A DNA stretch of 29,024 bases from a virus, in the IMG/VR virus record IMGVR_UViG_3300013094_000198, positions 1-29,024 of that record. One strand, written 5' to 3'. The notes beneath the pieces are model-generated. The model worked only from the letters and a program-made list of their open reading frames with translations. It had not been told where the DNA came from and searched no databases. Positions 9,301-16,900 of the stretch are shown here, piece after piece (position 1 is the stretch's first letter; each line of letters opens with the position of its first letter). A program made the position numbers and the translations under genes.

Positions 9301-10248
9301 CTCGGCGGAACAAAGACGCCTCCTGCAACCCCGCTCACGGGCGACGAAAAGGGTGTCGTGGAAGCCCCGGATCCCATGGCGCTTTCGGATGCAGAAAAAC
9401 AAGCGACTGCCGCAGAAGTTATTCAGCTTGCCGGCAAATATCGTAAATCGGATGGCTCGCCAGATCTCGCCTCGCTTCAAACGGTTCGTCCGAACCTCAC
9501 CAACACATATCGTCAAGCCGCTTTGGATGCGCAGCCGGTTCAAAAGAACAACGGCATTTATGCTGACATCCTGACATCGCGCGACGACCATGAATTGACG
9601 GGCGGCGGCAAATACGCTGAATGGTTCGAAGGATTGCGTTCATCGCTGGACGATATTTCCAGAAAATTTGGCGGACCCGGTTTTTATTATAAACAAGGTG
9701 CCGCCCTGGAAGAAGCGCAAAAGATCTACGCTCAAAATCTCGATGCCGCGCAAAAGGCTGGTGACAACCAGACTGTTGGCAAGCTGAATGTTCTCGCAAA
9801 AACTTATCCATGGTTGACGAACACACAGCTTGGCTCCGCGAAAAATATGGCGCAAATCATGGTCAATACGCAAGCGCCAATCGATCAAAATCGTCTCGCT
9901 CAGAACATGGTTTCGTCAACCGGGCAGGTTGGCAAATGGTTGCCGGAAAGCGAATATGTTGGTCAGAACTTTGCTGATCAATACAATCGCCGCGCTCAAC
10001 CGCTTCAAGCAAGAGAGACAACGGCTCTCGAAAAAATGATGACGACGCCGCCGCAAACAAAAACGGCAGATCCAATCAACGATCCAGAAACTGGCAAACC
10101 AATGCCGACGATGTTCTCGTTCCTTCAACGCTATGGCGACAAGCTGAACGGAAAACAACTGAAAGCAATCGCGGCTGAATATGGCGCCGATCCATCGATC
10201 TTCCGTTATTTCCCACGGATCCGCATGCAATACGCAGGAGCGCAATGA
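6397..10248 (+). CDS. Internal virion protein with S74-like chaperone core and lytic transglycosylase-like domain
   Basis: A 1283-residue multidomain virion protein. Residues 1-245 are Gln/Asn/Ala-rich with two poly-Gln runs, resembling a structural helical region. Residues 252-320 carry an S74 intramolecular-chaperone core: SDRRLKHDIKRIG (254-266), IYAFKYK, HVGFMADEVEHVHPDAVG and YKTVDYDKV. In tail spikes this family self-cleaves next to the conserved Ser. Residues 483-501 are an Ala-Pro-Ser repeat. Residues about 620-740 look like a transglycosylase: GKIESGGNYGAL with candidate catalytic Glu631, then AYGKYQVM and AVANRYFGQAL. The remainder is helical with several Gly-Gly-Arg motifs. The likely role is local cell-wall digestion during genome ejection, like T7 gp16 in concept. 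The stop overlaps the next start. Confidence 0.82.
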   Translation: MGGKTGTTTQQVSIPPEVLARYNSVNAQAQTTAAQPFQQYSTDPSAFVAQINQQQQQGISGINQYANAAQPSISYAQNAFTPQGFQQGVAGYMNPFVNQAMGATAAQLQNVNQQQQQQLLGNTIQQGAFGGDRGNIAQAALMNQQNLALGNTLSNMASQGYQNAAQNYMTGMGNIANLGIQGQQAGLSGAQAQIGAGTLQQQTQQAGNTALYNQFLQQQAYPFQVAQFLANIAEGTGALSGSTTTTQQPMPFFSDRRLKHDIKRIGESDSGLPIYAFKYKHDPEGHTHVGFMADEVEHVHPDAVGLAGGYKTVDYDKVANDNGRAEGGAVGPQHAGLGFMAGGREHHAYGNAVGSDYNPYDPNNIQNLIARQQAALSAGEGSFVPTARALANATGKASRIPLEQSAHYGLLKAEGNPAQHPTGLEQTMGGLKTAETIAEMFKNNPKTGDKGFVTMLMDKMGMNKSQNADQNTQQNQSQNPPPAASSAAPASSAAPASSAAPAKTSDAGVAATPMPPMNPEGLASADFAPGDDLTAATGGRMHRAFGGGDMPYEDDSGGKLDIPDEKNGEKLLTAQTPPGAQSQTGMGIGDALALAKFAMMFASGGRTGYADTGAVSDDNLPTYLDALGKIESGGNYGALGPMTKKGDRAYGKYQVMGSNVGPWTQTALGKTMTPDDFLADKEAQDAVANRYFGQALNKYGNPQDAASVWFTGKPLAKNTQQTADITGTTVPKYLQRFNKAAGLGQTAGLDQIGGDGSDEKPAWFHPEVADSYQRLPGSSQYAEADLPTATKTVGGTEEDAPTGGLAPNAGYEAAKKSLNPPNVWSDIGKVLGVPEKYQDSNLWVPALAGLGSMLSSRSPYLLPAIGEGLVGGAAAYTQLQPQQAQTEQTRAETMAVLQGIPRENFLPNGDVLVEGPDGNPIPMGAQEYSILKLTHPDQIKLWNYATKGKAGTAKGLAGAAGDTGTATGLGGTKTPPATPLTGDEKGVVEAPDPMALSDAEKQATAAEVIQLAGKYRKSDGSPDLASLQTVRPNLTNTYRQAALDAQPVQKNNGIYADILTSRDDHELTGGGKYAEWFEGLRSSLDDISRKFGGPGFYYKQGAALEEAQKIYAQNLDAAQKAGDNQTVGKLNVLAKTYPWLTNTQLGSAKNMAQIMVNTQAPIDQNRLAQNMVSSTGQVGKWLPESEYVGQNFADQYNRRAQPLQARETTALEKMMTTPPQTKTADPINDPETGKPMPTMFSFLQRYGDKLNGKQLKAIAAEYGADPSIFRYFPRIRMQYAGAQ
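7844..7897. repeat. Three tandem 18-bp units coding APASSA
   Basis: Three perfect copies of the 18-bp unit CAGCATCTTCTGCTGCGC lie head to tail, with a short partial copy after them. They encode repeated Ala-Pro-Ala-Ser-Ser-Ala inside the 1283-residue virion protein, between the S74-like core and the transglycosylase-like domain. The perfect identity at third codon positions points to recent slippage or expansion. It probably acts as a flexible linker. Confidence 0.9.
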
Positions 10249-12746
10249 TGAGTGATGATCCGTTTGGCGATATTGAATTTGCTGGAAAACCGAGAGGTGT
10301 TGCACCGCCCGAAGATCCGTTCGGCTCTGTCACTTTCGGTGCGCCACAAAAGCCGTTGCCGTTCGCTCATCAAGGCGAACCCGACAATACTCCTGCGCCT
10401 TCCGCCGCCGCAGGAACGCCGAGCCTTGTGCCACCGACCCCGGCTCCTTACGAAAATTATATGGGCCGGGTGAAATCCGCAGAGACTGGTCTCGCAAACA
10501 CTGCAATCAATGCGGCATACCGCATTCCGGACACGATCCAGCTTGCCAAGGACATTGGTTCGTTTGGTTACAGAAAACTGTTCGGCGAAGAAAAACCGCA
10601 GCAACCCGCTCCGACGGTTGCGCCGGGCGACGTGAATGCCTTGCCGCCGACAGCCTCGGAGGAAACTGCTTCGAAGGTTCGTCAGCGCATGGCTGAAGCT
10701 CAGCAATGGCAAGAAGAACATCCTGACGTTGCGGGGATGGCCGCTGGTTTTGGGTTCATGCCTTTGGGTGGGCCGCAAACTTCCGCCGAAGCGAAACAGC
10801 GCATGGCTCCTTATCTCTACACTCCTCAAACGGAGCAAGAGAAAAACATCGCTCGCGACATCGAGGCTGGTGGCACATGGGCCGCTTTGTCGCCGAAGTC
10901 CGCATTCGGAACACCTTTCCGGGCAGTGACCGGGGCTGGCCTCGAACAAGTTTCTCGCGGAGCCGAGGACATTATGCCAGGAGCTGCCCCTTTCATTCCT
11001 TTGGTCGGGCAAATCATCGGCGAATCAGGAGCCGGGACTTTCGCGACGTTGAATGACAGCGAATCGCGCTATGTCGAAGCATTGAAAAAAGCCTACGACG
11101 AAGATGTCCGAACAGGAAACATTGATCCGTCGAAAGTCACGCCGGACATGAAAATCACGGACATTCCGTTCAATCGTCCGGGTTCAAGTGCTTTGCGCAA
11201 ACTTGCGAAACAACAGTCTCAAGTCGCATCCGACACCAGCGACTTTGCAGAATTTAATCGCACTGCAAAAGGTGCGTTGGACCATGGCGAATTGCGTTCA
11301 AAACTGGCCAATGGAATCACGAGCGATATTGAAAATATCACCGGCATTCCATCGAACAAAGCTCTCGAAGCCCAGGATGCAATCAACGCGGAATTCAATA
11401 GCAGAAAGTCTGCTGCTTACGACGCCGCGACAAACAGCGCTCCCGGTCAAGCTGTTCCGAGAGATGTGTTTGGGGCTTATGCTGATGCGCCAATCGTGAA
11501 TGCGGCGGAAAAGCAGATTCAGGATGCCATTGCCAGCAACCCAAACAACCCTCGTTACAAAGGCATCGTTCCTCCGACCGACACTCAGCCGGGCAACTAC
11601 GCTTATTACGAGCAAGTTTATCGTCAGCTTCGCGACGGAGCATTTTTGAAAAATGCAAATCTGCCAACGGATGAAATAAACATCAGCAATGCTCGCGATG
11701 CTGCCAATGGAATAAAAACCGCCCTCGACAAACACATGACGGTCGATGGCCAATCGCTCTCGGCCAATGCGCGTGGCATCGCTCAGGATCATTTCAACGC
11801 AAACGACATCATCGGTGTCGGCGAAAATTTCCTGAACGAAGAACCACAAACTGCGAGCGAAGCGCAAGCCTCCGAGCGTGCTTTTGATAGTTTGGACCCC
11901 GACGAGCGTGCGGCCGCAACTTATGGTGCGCTCAACCAATTCAACAAAATCATCTCCGACGACAACAAAGGCGGATTGAATTGGGCCGCGAAAAAATTTG
12001 ACACGGACGCCACGTTCAATCGCAAAATGCAAATGCTGCTTGGCAAACGCGCCGCAGACGGATCTGTCGATCTTTCGGATTACGACGCATTGCGCGGCAA
12101 AGTTCTGGCAGCTCAAGCGAGAGCGAACATCCCACCATGGGACGTGGACCTGAAAAGTGCACCGCCTTCATTTGCTCAGCGCCACCCGAACATGATGACT
12201 GCAGTTGCTGCTGGCGCAGGAACAACTTTGCCAGTTGCTGCGAGCTATCTGCAAGATTTTCTCATCAATTCAAATCTCATGACAGCAGGTGGCCTCGCCG
12301 CAACCGGCGCATTGGCAGGAATGGGTGCGGCCGCAAAATTCGTCAACGATGCAGCAGTGAAGCGTGCAGCAAATGACATTGTGTTAAAAATGTCCACCGG
12401 CAATGTGCGAGACCTCGCGGAGCTTTCGCGCTTGACGAGAACCAATCCACTTTACGGTGCAGTTTACAGGGGAATTAACTTGGGCCTCGCAAACGAACAA
12501 AACTTGAGTTCCGACGACAAAGTTCGTCGCGGATGGAAAACAGGCGGTCGTGCTTTTTTCAAGGGCGGTCGCGTCGGACGCGCTTCCGGTGGTCGCACAG
12601 GAAAAGATCCGAAATCCGAAGCACAAAAATTGATTGCGCTTGCCAATCGTGTGAAAAACGAGCAAGGTAAAGATACTCAATCTTTGCTGAATCTCGACGA
12701 CACCACTGTCGCCAAAGCACTCGCTGTCGCGAACAAACACATATGA
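10248..12746 (+). CDS. Large internal virion (ejection-type) protein
   Basis: An 832-residue protein, probably a DNA-ejection or internal core protein. Residues 1-75 are Pro/Gly/Phe-rich with a repeated 'DPFG-x-I/V-x-F' element (twice), typical of disordered ends. Residues about 75-640 are mostly helical and charged. About 650-700 is a hydrophobic Ala/Gly-rich region (TAVAAGAGTTLPVAASYL, then GGLAATGALAGMGAAAKFV) that could insert into membrane. The tail end has three Gly-Gly-Arg motifs (GGRAFFKGGRVGRASGGRTG), then a helical segment ending ALAVANKHI, a finish I associate with large virion proteins of alphaproteobacterial phages. The ATG at 10248 is seven bases after AGGAG; the ATG at 10245 is only four bases after it, so I chose the former. 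No enzyme motif seen. Confidence 0.78.
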   Translation: MSDDPFGDIEFAGKPRGVAPPEDPFGSVTFGAPQKPLPFAHQGEPDNTPAPSAAAGTPSLVPPTPAPYENYMGRVKSAETGLANTAINAAYRIPDTIQLAKDIGSFGYRKLFGEEKPQQPAPTVAPGDVNALPPTASEETASKVRQRMAEAQQWQEEHPDVAGMAAGFGFMPLGGPQTSAEAKQRMAPYLYTPQTEQEKNIARDIEAGGTWAALSPKSAFGTPFRAVTGAGLEQVSRGAEDIMPGAAPFIPLVGQIIGESGAGTFATLNDSESRYVEALKKAYDEDVRTGNIDPSKVTPDMKITDIPFNRPGSSALRKLAKQQSQVASDTSDFAEFNRTAKGALDHGELRSKLANGITSDIENITGIPSNKALEAQDAINAEFNSRKSAAYDAATNSAPGQAVPRDVFGAYADAPIVNAAEKQIQDAIASNPNNPRYKGIVPPTDTQPGNYAYYEQVYRQLRDGAFLKNANLPTDEINISNARDAANGIKTALDKHMTVDGQSLSANARGIAQDHFNANDIIGVGENFLNEEPQTASEAQASERAFDSLDPDERAAATYGALNQFNKIISDDNKGGLNWAAKKFDTDATFNRKMQMLLGKRAADGSVDLSDYDALRGKVLAAQARANIPPWDVDLKSAPPSFAQRHPNMMTAVAAGAGTTLPVAASYLQDFLINSNLMTAGGLAATGALAGMGAAAKFVNDAAVKRAANDIVLKMSTGNVRDLAELSRLTRTNPLYGAVYRGINLGLANEQNLSSDDKVRRGWKTGGRAFFKGGRVGRASGGRTGKDPKSEAQKLIALANRVKNEQGKDTQSLLNLDDTTVAKALAVANKHI

Positions 12747-12756
12747 GAGGAATACC

Positions 12757-12984
12757 ATGGACAATTTTGAAGTCGAGTTGAAACTCACCGTCGCTCACGT
12801 GAAAGCGATTCTCAAGCACCTTGGCGCAAACATTTCAACTGAATTGGAAACGATCAATCTTTTGCAGAATCAAACAAACTCGCAGCTCCAAGCTGCAACG
12901 ACACCAATTGAATCCGTTCCTGCACCAGCTGCCGAAGCTCCGGTGCAAGAAACTCAGGCTGCCGAGCCTCCCGCAGCAGCCTGA
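12757..12984 (+). CDS. Small phage protein, unknown function
   Basis: A 75-residue protein and the last gene of the rightward operon. The N-terminus (FEVELKLTVAHVKAILKHLGA) matches the 'V-x-L-T-x-x-x-V-x-x-x-L-x-x-L-G' pattern of small podovirus proteins; a short helical stretch follows, then a Pro/Ala/Glu-rich tail from residue 46 that is probably disordered. A GAGAGGAATACC ribosome binding site precedes the ATG. No functional evidence. The transcriptional terminator begins nine bases after its stop. Confidence 0.75.
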   Translation: MDNFEVELKLTVAHVKAILKHLGANISTELETINLLQNQTNSQLQAATTPIESVPAPAAEAPVQETQAAEPPAAA

Positions 12985-12992
12985 GTAACCTT

Positions 12993-13031
12993 GGCCGGGT
13001 TGAGCTTCACTCCAGCTCCCCGGCCTTTTTT
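12993..13031 (+). terminator. Rho-independent terminator of the rightward late operon
   Basis: The seven-base arms GGCCGGG (12993-12999) and CCCGGCC (13019-13025) pair perfectly. Inside them GAGCT (13002-13006) and AGCTC (13014-13018) extend the stem after a two-base bulge, leaving a seven-base loop. Six T residues follow at 13026-13031. This fits rightward transcription. On the opposite strand the run of A precedes the stem and no T run follows, so it should not stop leftward transcripts efficiently. Confidence 0.93.
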
Positions 13032-13034
13032 GTA

Positions 13035-13748
13035 TCAGCTCCACATGGCAAAGTTGTCGATCGCAATTTCGCGAGTGACATAGACTTTATCTCGCATCGA
13101 AAACCGTGACAAATTAATGCGCTTAATTTGTTTTGAGCCGAGATAAAACATCACCATCCCAAGAACCATTGAGTCCCCGAAAATTGCGATGACGTCCCGC
13201 ACAGGGTTGAAGTCTTTCAGACGATGGACCATGGTCCATTCATATTTCGAACGCGCCCTTTCACCGACATGGCTGTCGAGGACCGGAAAGTCGGAAATAT
13301 AAATGAGCTCTTTCCCTATCTCGAGCAAAGGTTCCGTTTCGAATTTCATGTTCGGGTTCAAAGCGAACACGCGATCGTATTTTTCGCCTGATTTGATCGG
13401 GAGGTCTTTGGCATAAACCAAGGGCCGTGGTTCGGGGGCTTTTTCCACCGGAGTGAAAACAGGCTTCGCCCTCAGATCAGTTTCCGGATATTCGACGAGC
13501 TTGTATGATTTCAAATGTCTTGCGATTTCTTGGCCTCTTTCGTCTTTGAAAACAGAAAACACTTTTGAATTTTCAATCTCACAATAACGATTTGCTGCCA
13601 GCGTCGAAAGAGCTGCCGAAAGAGACGACTGATCTATTTTTGGGAAGGCACGCATGAGATCATGAATCGTCAACGAAGTCCCGAGAGGAACTTTGTGAAG
13701 CATCAATTTCACTTGTGCCAATACTGATGGATTATTAGGTAAACGCAT
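13035..13748 (-). CDS. Winged-helix-like phage protein, unknown function
   Basis: A 237-residue protein, the last gene of the leftward arm. Residues about 8-65 look like a winged helix: a helix, LTIHDLMRAFP, then a candidate recognition helix SSLSAALSTLAAN and a strand pair ending NSKVFSVF. Residues 65-130 are a charged, Pro-rich linker. The rest (130-237) contains beta-rich segments (ELIYISDFPVLDSH, DVIAIFGDSMVLGMVMFYLG) of no family I recognise. Its N-terminal module resembles the next upstream gene, suggesting duplication. An AAGGA sequence lies nine bases before the ATG. A DNA-binding regulator, perhaps of the late switch, is possible but unproven. Confidence 0.75.
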   Translation of the reverse strand: MRLPNNPSVLAQVKLMLHKVPLGTSLTIHDLMRAFPKIDQSSLSAALSTLAANRYCEIENSKVFSVFKDERGQEIARHLKSYKLVEYPETDLRAKPVFTPVEKAPEPRPLVYAKDLPIKSGEKYDRVFALNPNMKFETEPLLEIGKELIYISDFPVLDSHVGERARSKYEWTMVHRLKDFNPVRDVIAIFGDSMVLGMVMFYLGSKQIKRINLSRFSMRDKVYVTREIAIDNFAMWS

Positions 13749-13764
13749 ATTAATTTTCCTTTTT

Positions 13765-14034
13765 TCAAGTGATCAACGTGGAGATCCTTCCGTCAATATA
13801 ATAAACGGCTTTATGCCCACGACCGACTGGTGAGACCGTCACCAGATCGATTCCGTAAATCGACAGTTTGCCTCTGAGCTTGTTCAAAGAGGACATGATT
13901 GACTGTCGAAAAAACTTAGGCTTCTCACGAACACGACGGTTCATGGTTTTCATGAGATCATCAATCGTGAATTCCTGCGCAGCGTATTGCTGCATGAATT
14001 CAATCAGGAGCTTTTCACGAGTCGAAAATTTCAT
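13765..14034 (-). CDS. Small winged-helix-like protein
   Basis: An 89-residue protein. It consists of little more than a winged-helix-like unit: helix KFSTREKLLIEFMQQYA, then FTIDDLMKTMNRRV, a candidate recognition helix FFRQSIMSSLNKLRGKL, and a two-strand wing ending KAVYYIDG. The start at 14034 is chosen over an in-frame start at 14070 because GGAGGA lies seven bases upstream of it. It overlaps the end of the helicase gene by 20 bases. It shares its helix-turn-helix pattern (TI-x-DLM) with the following gene. A transcriptional regulator or replication accessory role is inference. Confidence 0.75.
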   Translation of the reverse strand: MKFSTREKLLIEFMQQYAAQEFTIDDLMKTMNRRVREKPKFFRQSIMSSLNKLRGKLSIYGIDLVTVSPVGRGHKAVYYIDGRISTLIT

Positions 14035-15715
14035 CGGCTTCCTCCAAGGTAATGAGCTTTCGGTATTCATCCAATGCGAGATCGGAAATAGATTTTTTGT
14101 CGCGCAAGTTTTTCAGGATCCGAGAGTCCGGAGATCCTTTTGCAACGAGATCGATATAAGTGACACTTCCAGTGGTTCCATCGCGCCAAGTTCGTCCTTC
14201 AGATTGCCATCTTGCAAGAGAATTGAAGCTGTTTGAATAATAGATGTTCGTCCGACAGAAACCCTGAAGGTTAAGTCCAGTACCCGCCGCTTCGGGTGAT
14301 GCCACGAGATAAGAGACGCTGCTTCCGGGATCGAGAAATGCCGCGATATTTTTTTGTCGGTCATTGTTGGATGTCCCTCCATAATAGTCCAAAGCTGATG
14401 GGCCGAGGGCTTTCATTACGCGCTTTATGTCTTCGTTGAACCTGCACCAGATGATTGCCTTGCCTTGACGTTGCTCCAGGACATTCAGGAGCGCCTCCAG
14501 CCGGGGGTTCGGCAGATCCCTCGCAATTCCGTTCTCATCCACAGCGAAACCGCAGGAGATCTGCTGCATGCGCGTCACGAGTGCGGCCGCATTCGGCACA
14601 GAGATCGCCGCGCCGCCAGCCGTCTGAGCCATGAACGTCTGACGCAGATCTTTCATCAGCTTTTTCTGTTCATCGCTCAAGGTGAATGGCTGCTGGACAT
14701 AAACCTTTGGCGGCAGATCCAAAACCTCGTCGGCGTTTATTCGGAAAATATGTGGTTCGATCTTTTTGTAAAATTCCTCGACGTTTTTGTGGCCGACGAT
14801 CTCGAGGCCGAACCCATTGTCGCGGAGCTGGCAATATCGCGCCCGGAACGTGGTCACATAGCGGTGGCCGAAAATTCGTTCGTCGAGGAACTTGAATTGG
14901 CTGAACGCATCGACAAGGTTTTTGGCAAGCGGCGTACCAGTCATTATCATCCGGTATTTGCATAAATTACCATAGCGGATGGCCATCTTGGTGCGAGAGG
15001 CCGAAATGTTTTTGATATCCTGCGATTCATCAATGATCATGGTTGCCCGACCATTGGCTGCTTTCAGGAACCGCAGGATTTTGGCTTCCGCCGGGCCAGT
15101 GATCAACGCATCGATATTGATTGCGAAGATCTTCAGGCCGTCGAATTTCATCATCTCCTCGAATTCGCGCTCGCCCTTTTTGGTTTTGTTCCAGACCCAA
15201 GCCTTCCACGGCACGACGTCCGACATGTGCTTTGGGATCTGTTCGTTCACCCATTGTGCATGAACGCCATTTTTTGCGACCAAAAGAACGTGGTCGGACA
15301 AATTGTCGCACCAGCGAATTCCCATCATCGCGATCCCGGTCCAGCTTTTGCCGGTTCCGATGTCCATGAACAGCCCGAAACAGCTGGGATATTCCCGCTT
15401 GTTGAACATTTTTTCGAGAGCCGTTTTCTGGTGGGCTCTAGGCGGCGTTTTGAAGGCGAAGGTGGGTCGGGGCTGCTCGAAGGCTTGGAAGCCGCTGGTG
15501 GCCTCCGTAGGGGCCGTAGCGCCGGTTCCGTTCTCGACTTTCGCAAACGGGAAAACAGATCTCCAGACTTCGAGGTTGTAGGGCGTGTTTTCGAACGTGA
15601 ACACTTTGCCCGAGGCCCATCGCTTTTGGCCTTCGAGCTTTGGCAACGCACGGATCATCCGCACGTCATATTCCGAGGTCGTCCGAACACGATTTCCATC
15701 AATGAGAATGTTCAT
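14015..15715 (-). CDS. SNF2-type DEAD/H-box helicase
   Basis: A 566-residue superfamily 2 ATPase acting on DNA. Motifs in order: 'RAHQKTAL' before the ATP site; Walker A GTGKS with Lys123; LLVAKNGVHAQWVNE (motif Ia); Walker B as IIDESQDIKN at about 227-236, where SNF2 proteins have DEAH; MTGTPLAKN (motif III) at about 258-266; then in the second RecA-like domain AIIWCRF, EAAGTGLNLQG (motif V) and RWQSEGRTWRDG (motif VI, arginine finger near 508-511). Phages use such enzymes in replication or recombination. I placed the start at 15715; an upstream in-frame extension of 59 residues is low-complexity and covers a hairpin region. An 84-base A/G-rich leader and a small CCGAA/TTCGG stem lie just before the ribosome binding site. 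Confidence 0.9.
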   Translation of the reverse strand: MNILIDGNRVRTTSEYDVRMIRALPKLEGQKRWASGKVFTFENTPYNLEVWRSVFPFAKVENGTGATAPTEATSGFQAFEQPRPTFAFKTPPRAHQKTALEKMFNKREYPSCFGLFMDIGTGKSWTGIAMMGIRWCDNLSDHVLLVAKNGVHAQWVNEQIPKHMSDVVPWKAWVWNKTKKGEREFEEMMKFDGLKIFAINIDALITGPAEAKILRFLKAANGRATMIIDESQDIKNISASRTKMAIRYGNLCKYRMIMTGTPLAKNLVDAFSQFKFLDERIFGHRYVTTFRARYCQLRDNGFGLEIVGHKNVEEFYKKIEPHIFRINADEVLDLPPKVYVQQPFTLSDEQKKLMKDLRQTFMAQTAGGAAISVPNAAALVTRMQQISCGFAVDENGIARDLPNPRLEALLNVLEQRQGKAIIWCRFNEDIKRVMKALGPSALDYYGGTSNNDRQKNIAAFLDPGSSVSYLVASPEAAGTGLNLQGFCRTNIYYSNSFNSLARWQSEGRTWRDGTTGSVTYIDLVAKGSPDSRILKNLRDKKSISDLALDEYRKLITLEEADEIFDS

Positions 15716-15805
15716 TCCGTTTCCATTCCGAACCTTAATTCGGCCCTTTCTCTTCTCTTTTCTCTCTCTAGAAAATCTGACAGCAACAGATGAAATAAGA
15801 ACTCT

Positions 15806-15850
15806 GGCGGAAACGGTACGTAACGATTTCAATGGGTTACCGTTCCCGCC
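15806..15850 (-). promoter_or_regulatory. Strong hairpin between DUF932 gene and helicase gene
   Basis: On the leftward transcript the arms GGCGGGAACGGTAAC and GTTACGTACCGTTTCCGCC pair along their length, with one G-U pair and a four-base bulge (CGTA), around an 11-base loop. It begins 13 bases after the DUF932 stop. The bases after it (AGAGTTCTTATTT) are only partly T-rich, so it may be a leaky terminator, an attenuator or an RNA-processing site that lowers helicase expression relative to the genes before it. Confidence 0.7.
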
Positions 15851-15863
15851 AAAATTTTCGGTC

Positions 15864-16838
15864 TCAGGCGGCGAGCTGGAGGAGCTCGTCACGCACCTGG
15901 AGCTTCAACTTTGCTTTGTCGCCGAACCATGCGTTGTAGAGCCTTGTTTCGGACTTGCTACCGGCGACGTGATCGGCCCAATGGGTGACGCCGTTGAGGA
16001 CACCCCATGCGGTCGCCGGGACAGCACCCGGAGCTTTTTTCACGGACCACAGGACCTCGTTGAGCCGCTTGTCCATCGCACCGGGATCGTTGATCAAGTC
16101 GTTGACCCACTCATCCTTGTCGTTCTGGGCGACGATCGTTTCCGGCATCGGCTGGAAAAACTTGCTCAGGAACCGAACTGTGTCGAATTCCGACATCTTG
16201 AGTTGGTTCAAAACCTTTGCATCGAGGCCAGCCTGAACGATCTGTTCACGAGCCAGACCAATTGTTTCCTTCGCGGCGGAGACGTTGAAGCGGGTCAGGT
16301 GGTTTTGCGAATAGTCTGCTTCCGACCCACGGAGGGCCATGGCCATGGTGTTGGCGCAGACAACCCGGACGACCGTCGTCCGGACGGTGATTGATTTGCC
16401 GACTTCATGCGGCGAGGTCAGCAGGATGTAACCTTTCGAATGATCCGTGCGGTTCACGGTGAACCCTTCTTGGATCGAGGCCAAGGCCCAAACCATCTTG
16501 CCGCCACGGAGCGAACCGGCTGTTTCGAGCTTTGCGCCACCGGCCTCTGTGTATTCACGGAAAAACTCGAGCGCGTCGCGGTTTTGGAACGGCTTCCACA
16601 TGTCGCCGGTGACAGTCATAATTTTGTTGTCGGAAGAACGCACGAGGGCGCGGCGGAGCGGGAGCTTGACCATTGAACCATCCGCCGCTTGAGCGAACAG
16701 GGGACGGAGCTGCACTTCCCAATTCAGGCCAGCCGCGACGAGCATGTCGTCCACGGACACGGTTGGATCGACGCGATTGCCGAGGCCATGCCAAGGAACT
16801 TCATTCGCGAATGCCATTGTTTCGATTTCGTGTGCCAT
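15864..16838 (-). CDS. DUF932 (phage/plasmid-like) protein
   Basis: A 324-residue protein matching DUF932, the phage/plasmid-like family with an unknown role near replication genes. It opens with 'MAHEIETMAFANEVPWHGLG' followed by the conserved Val-Asp stretch; the pattern 'P-W-H-G-L-G' is characteristic. Further conserved elements are TVTGDMWKPFQNRDALEFF at about 76-95, AGSLRGGKMVWALA at about 105-120, and VRVVCANTMAMAL at about 157-170. The C-terminus is helical and includes GVLNGVTHWADHVAGS. Length is normal. Strong hairpins precede (16875-16894) and follow (15806-15850) it, so it may be a separately regulated or stabilised mRNA segment. A weak AAGGA lies about ten bases before the ATG. 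Confidence 0.9.
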   Translation of the reverse strand: MAHEIETMAFANEVPWHGLGNRVDPTVSVDDMLVAAGLNWEVQLRPLFAQAADGSMVKLPLRRALVRSSDNKIMTVTGDMWKPFQNRDALEFFREYTEAGGAKLETAGSLRGGKMVWALASIQEGFTVNRTDHSKGYILLTSPHEVGKSITVRTTVVRVVCANTMAMALRGSEADYSQNHLTRFNVSAAKETIGLAREQIVQAGLDAKVLNQLKMSEFDTVRFLSKFFQPMPETIVAQNDKDEWVNDLINDPGAMDKRLNEVLWSVKKAPGAVPATAWGVLNGVTHWADHVAGSKSETRLYNAWFGDKAKLKLQVRDELLQLAA

Positions 16839-16874
16839 TTTACAATTTCCTTATCTAAAATTTTGGGTGAGGAT

Positions 16875-16894
16875 GGGCCGGGCGAACCCGGCCC
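16875..16894 (-). promoter_or_regulatory. Perfect 8-bp hairpin with UUCG loop
   Basis: On the leftward transcript the sequence is GGGCCGGG-TTCG-CCCGGCCC, an eight-pair, all G-C stem closed by a UUCG tetraloop. It sits six bases after the stop of the preceding gene and 36 bases before the DUF932 ATG. No T run follows, so it is not a standard terminator. It more likely marks a processing or 3'-end stabilising structure, or causes pausing. Confidence 0.75.
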
Positions 16895-16900
16895 GTTGGG

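Noticed and set aside
15716-15892. 59-residue N-terminal extension of the SNF2 helicase
   Set aside because: Low-complexity Ser/Arg/Lys sequence that runs through the strong hairpin and the end of the DUF932 gene; the start at 15715 is more consistent.
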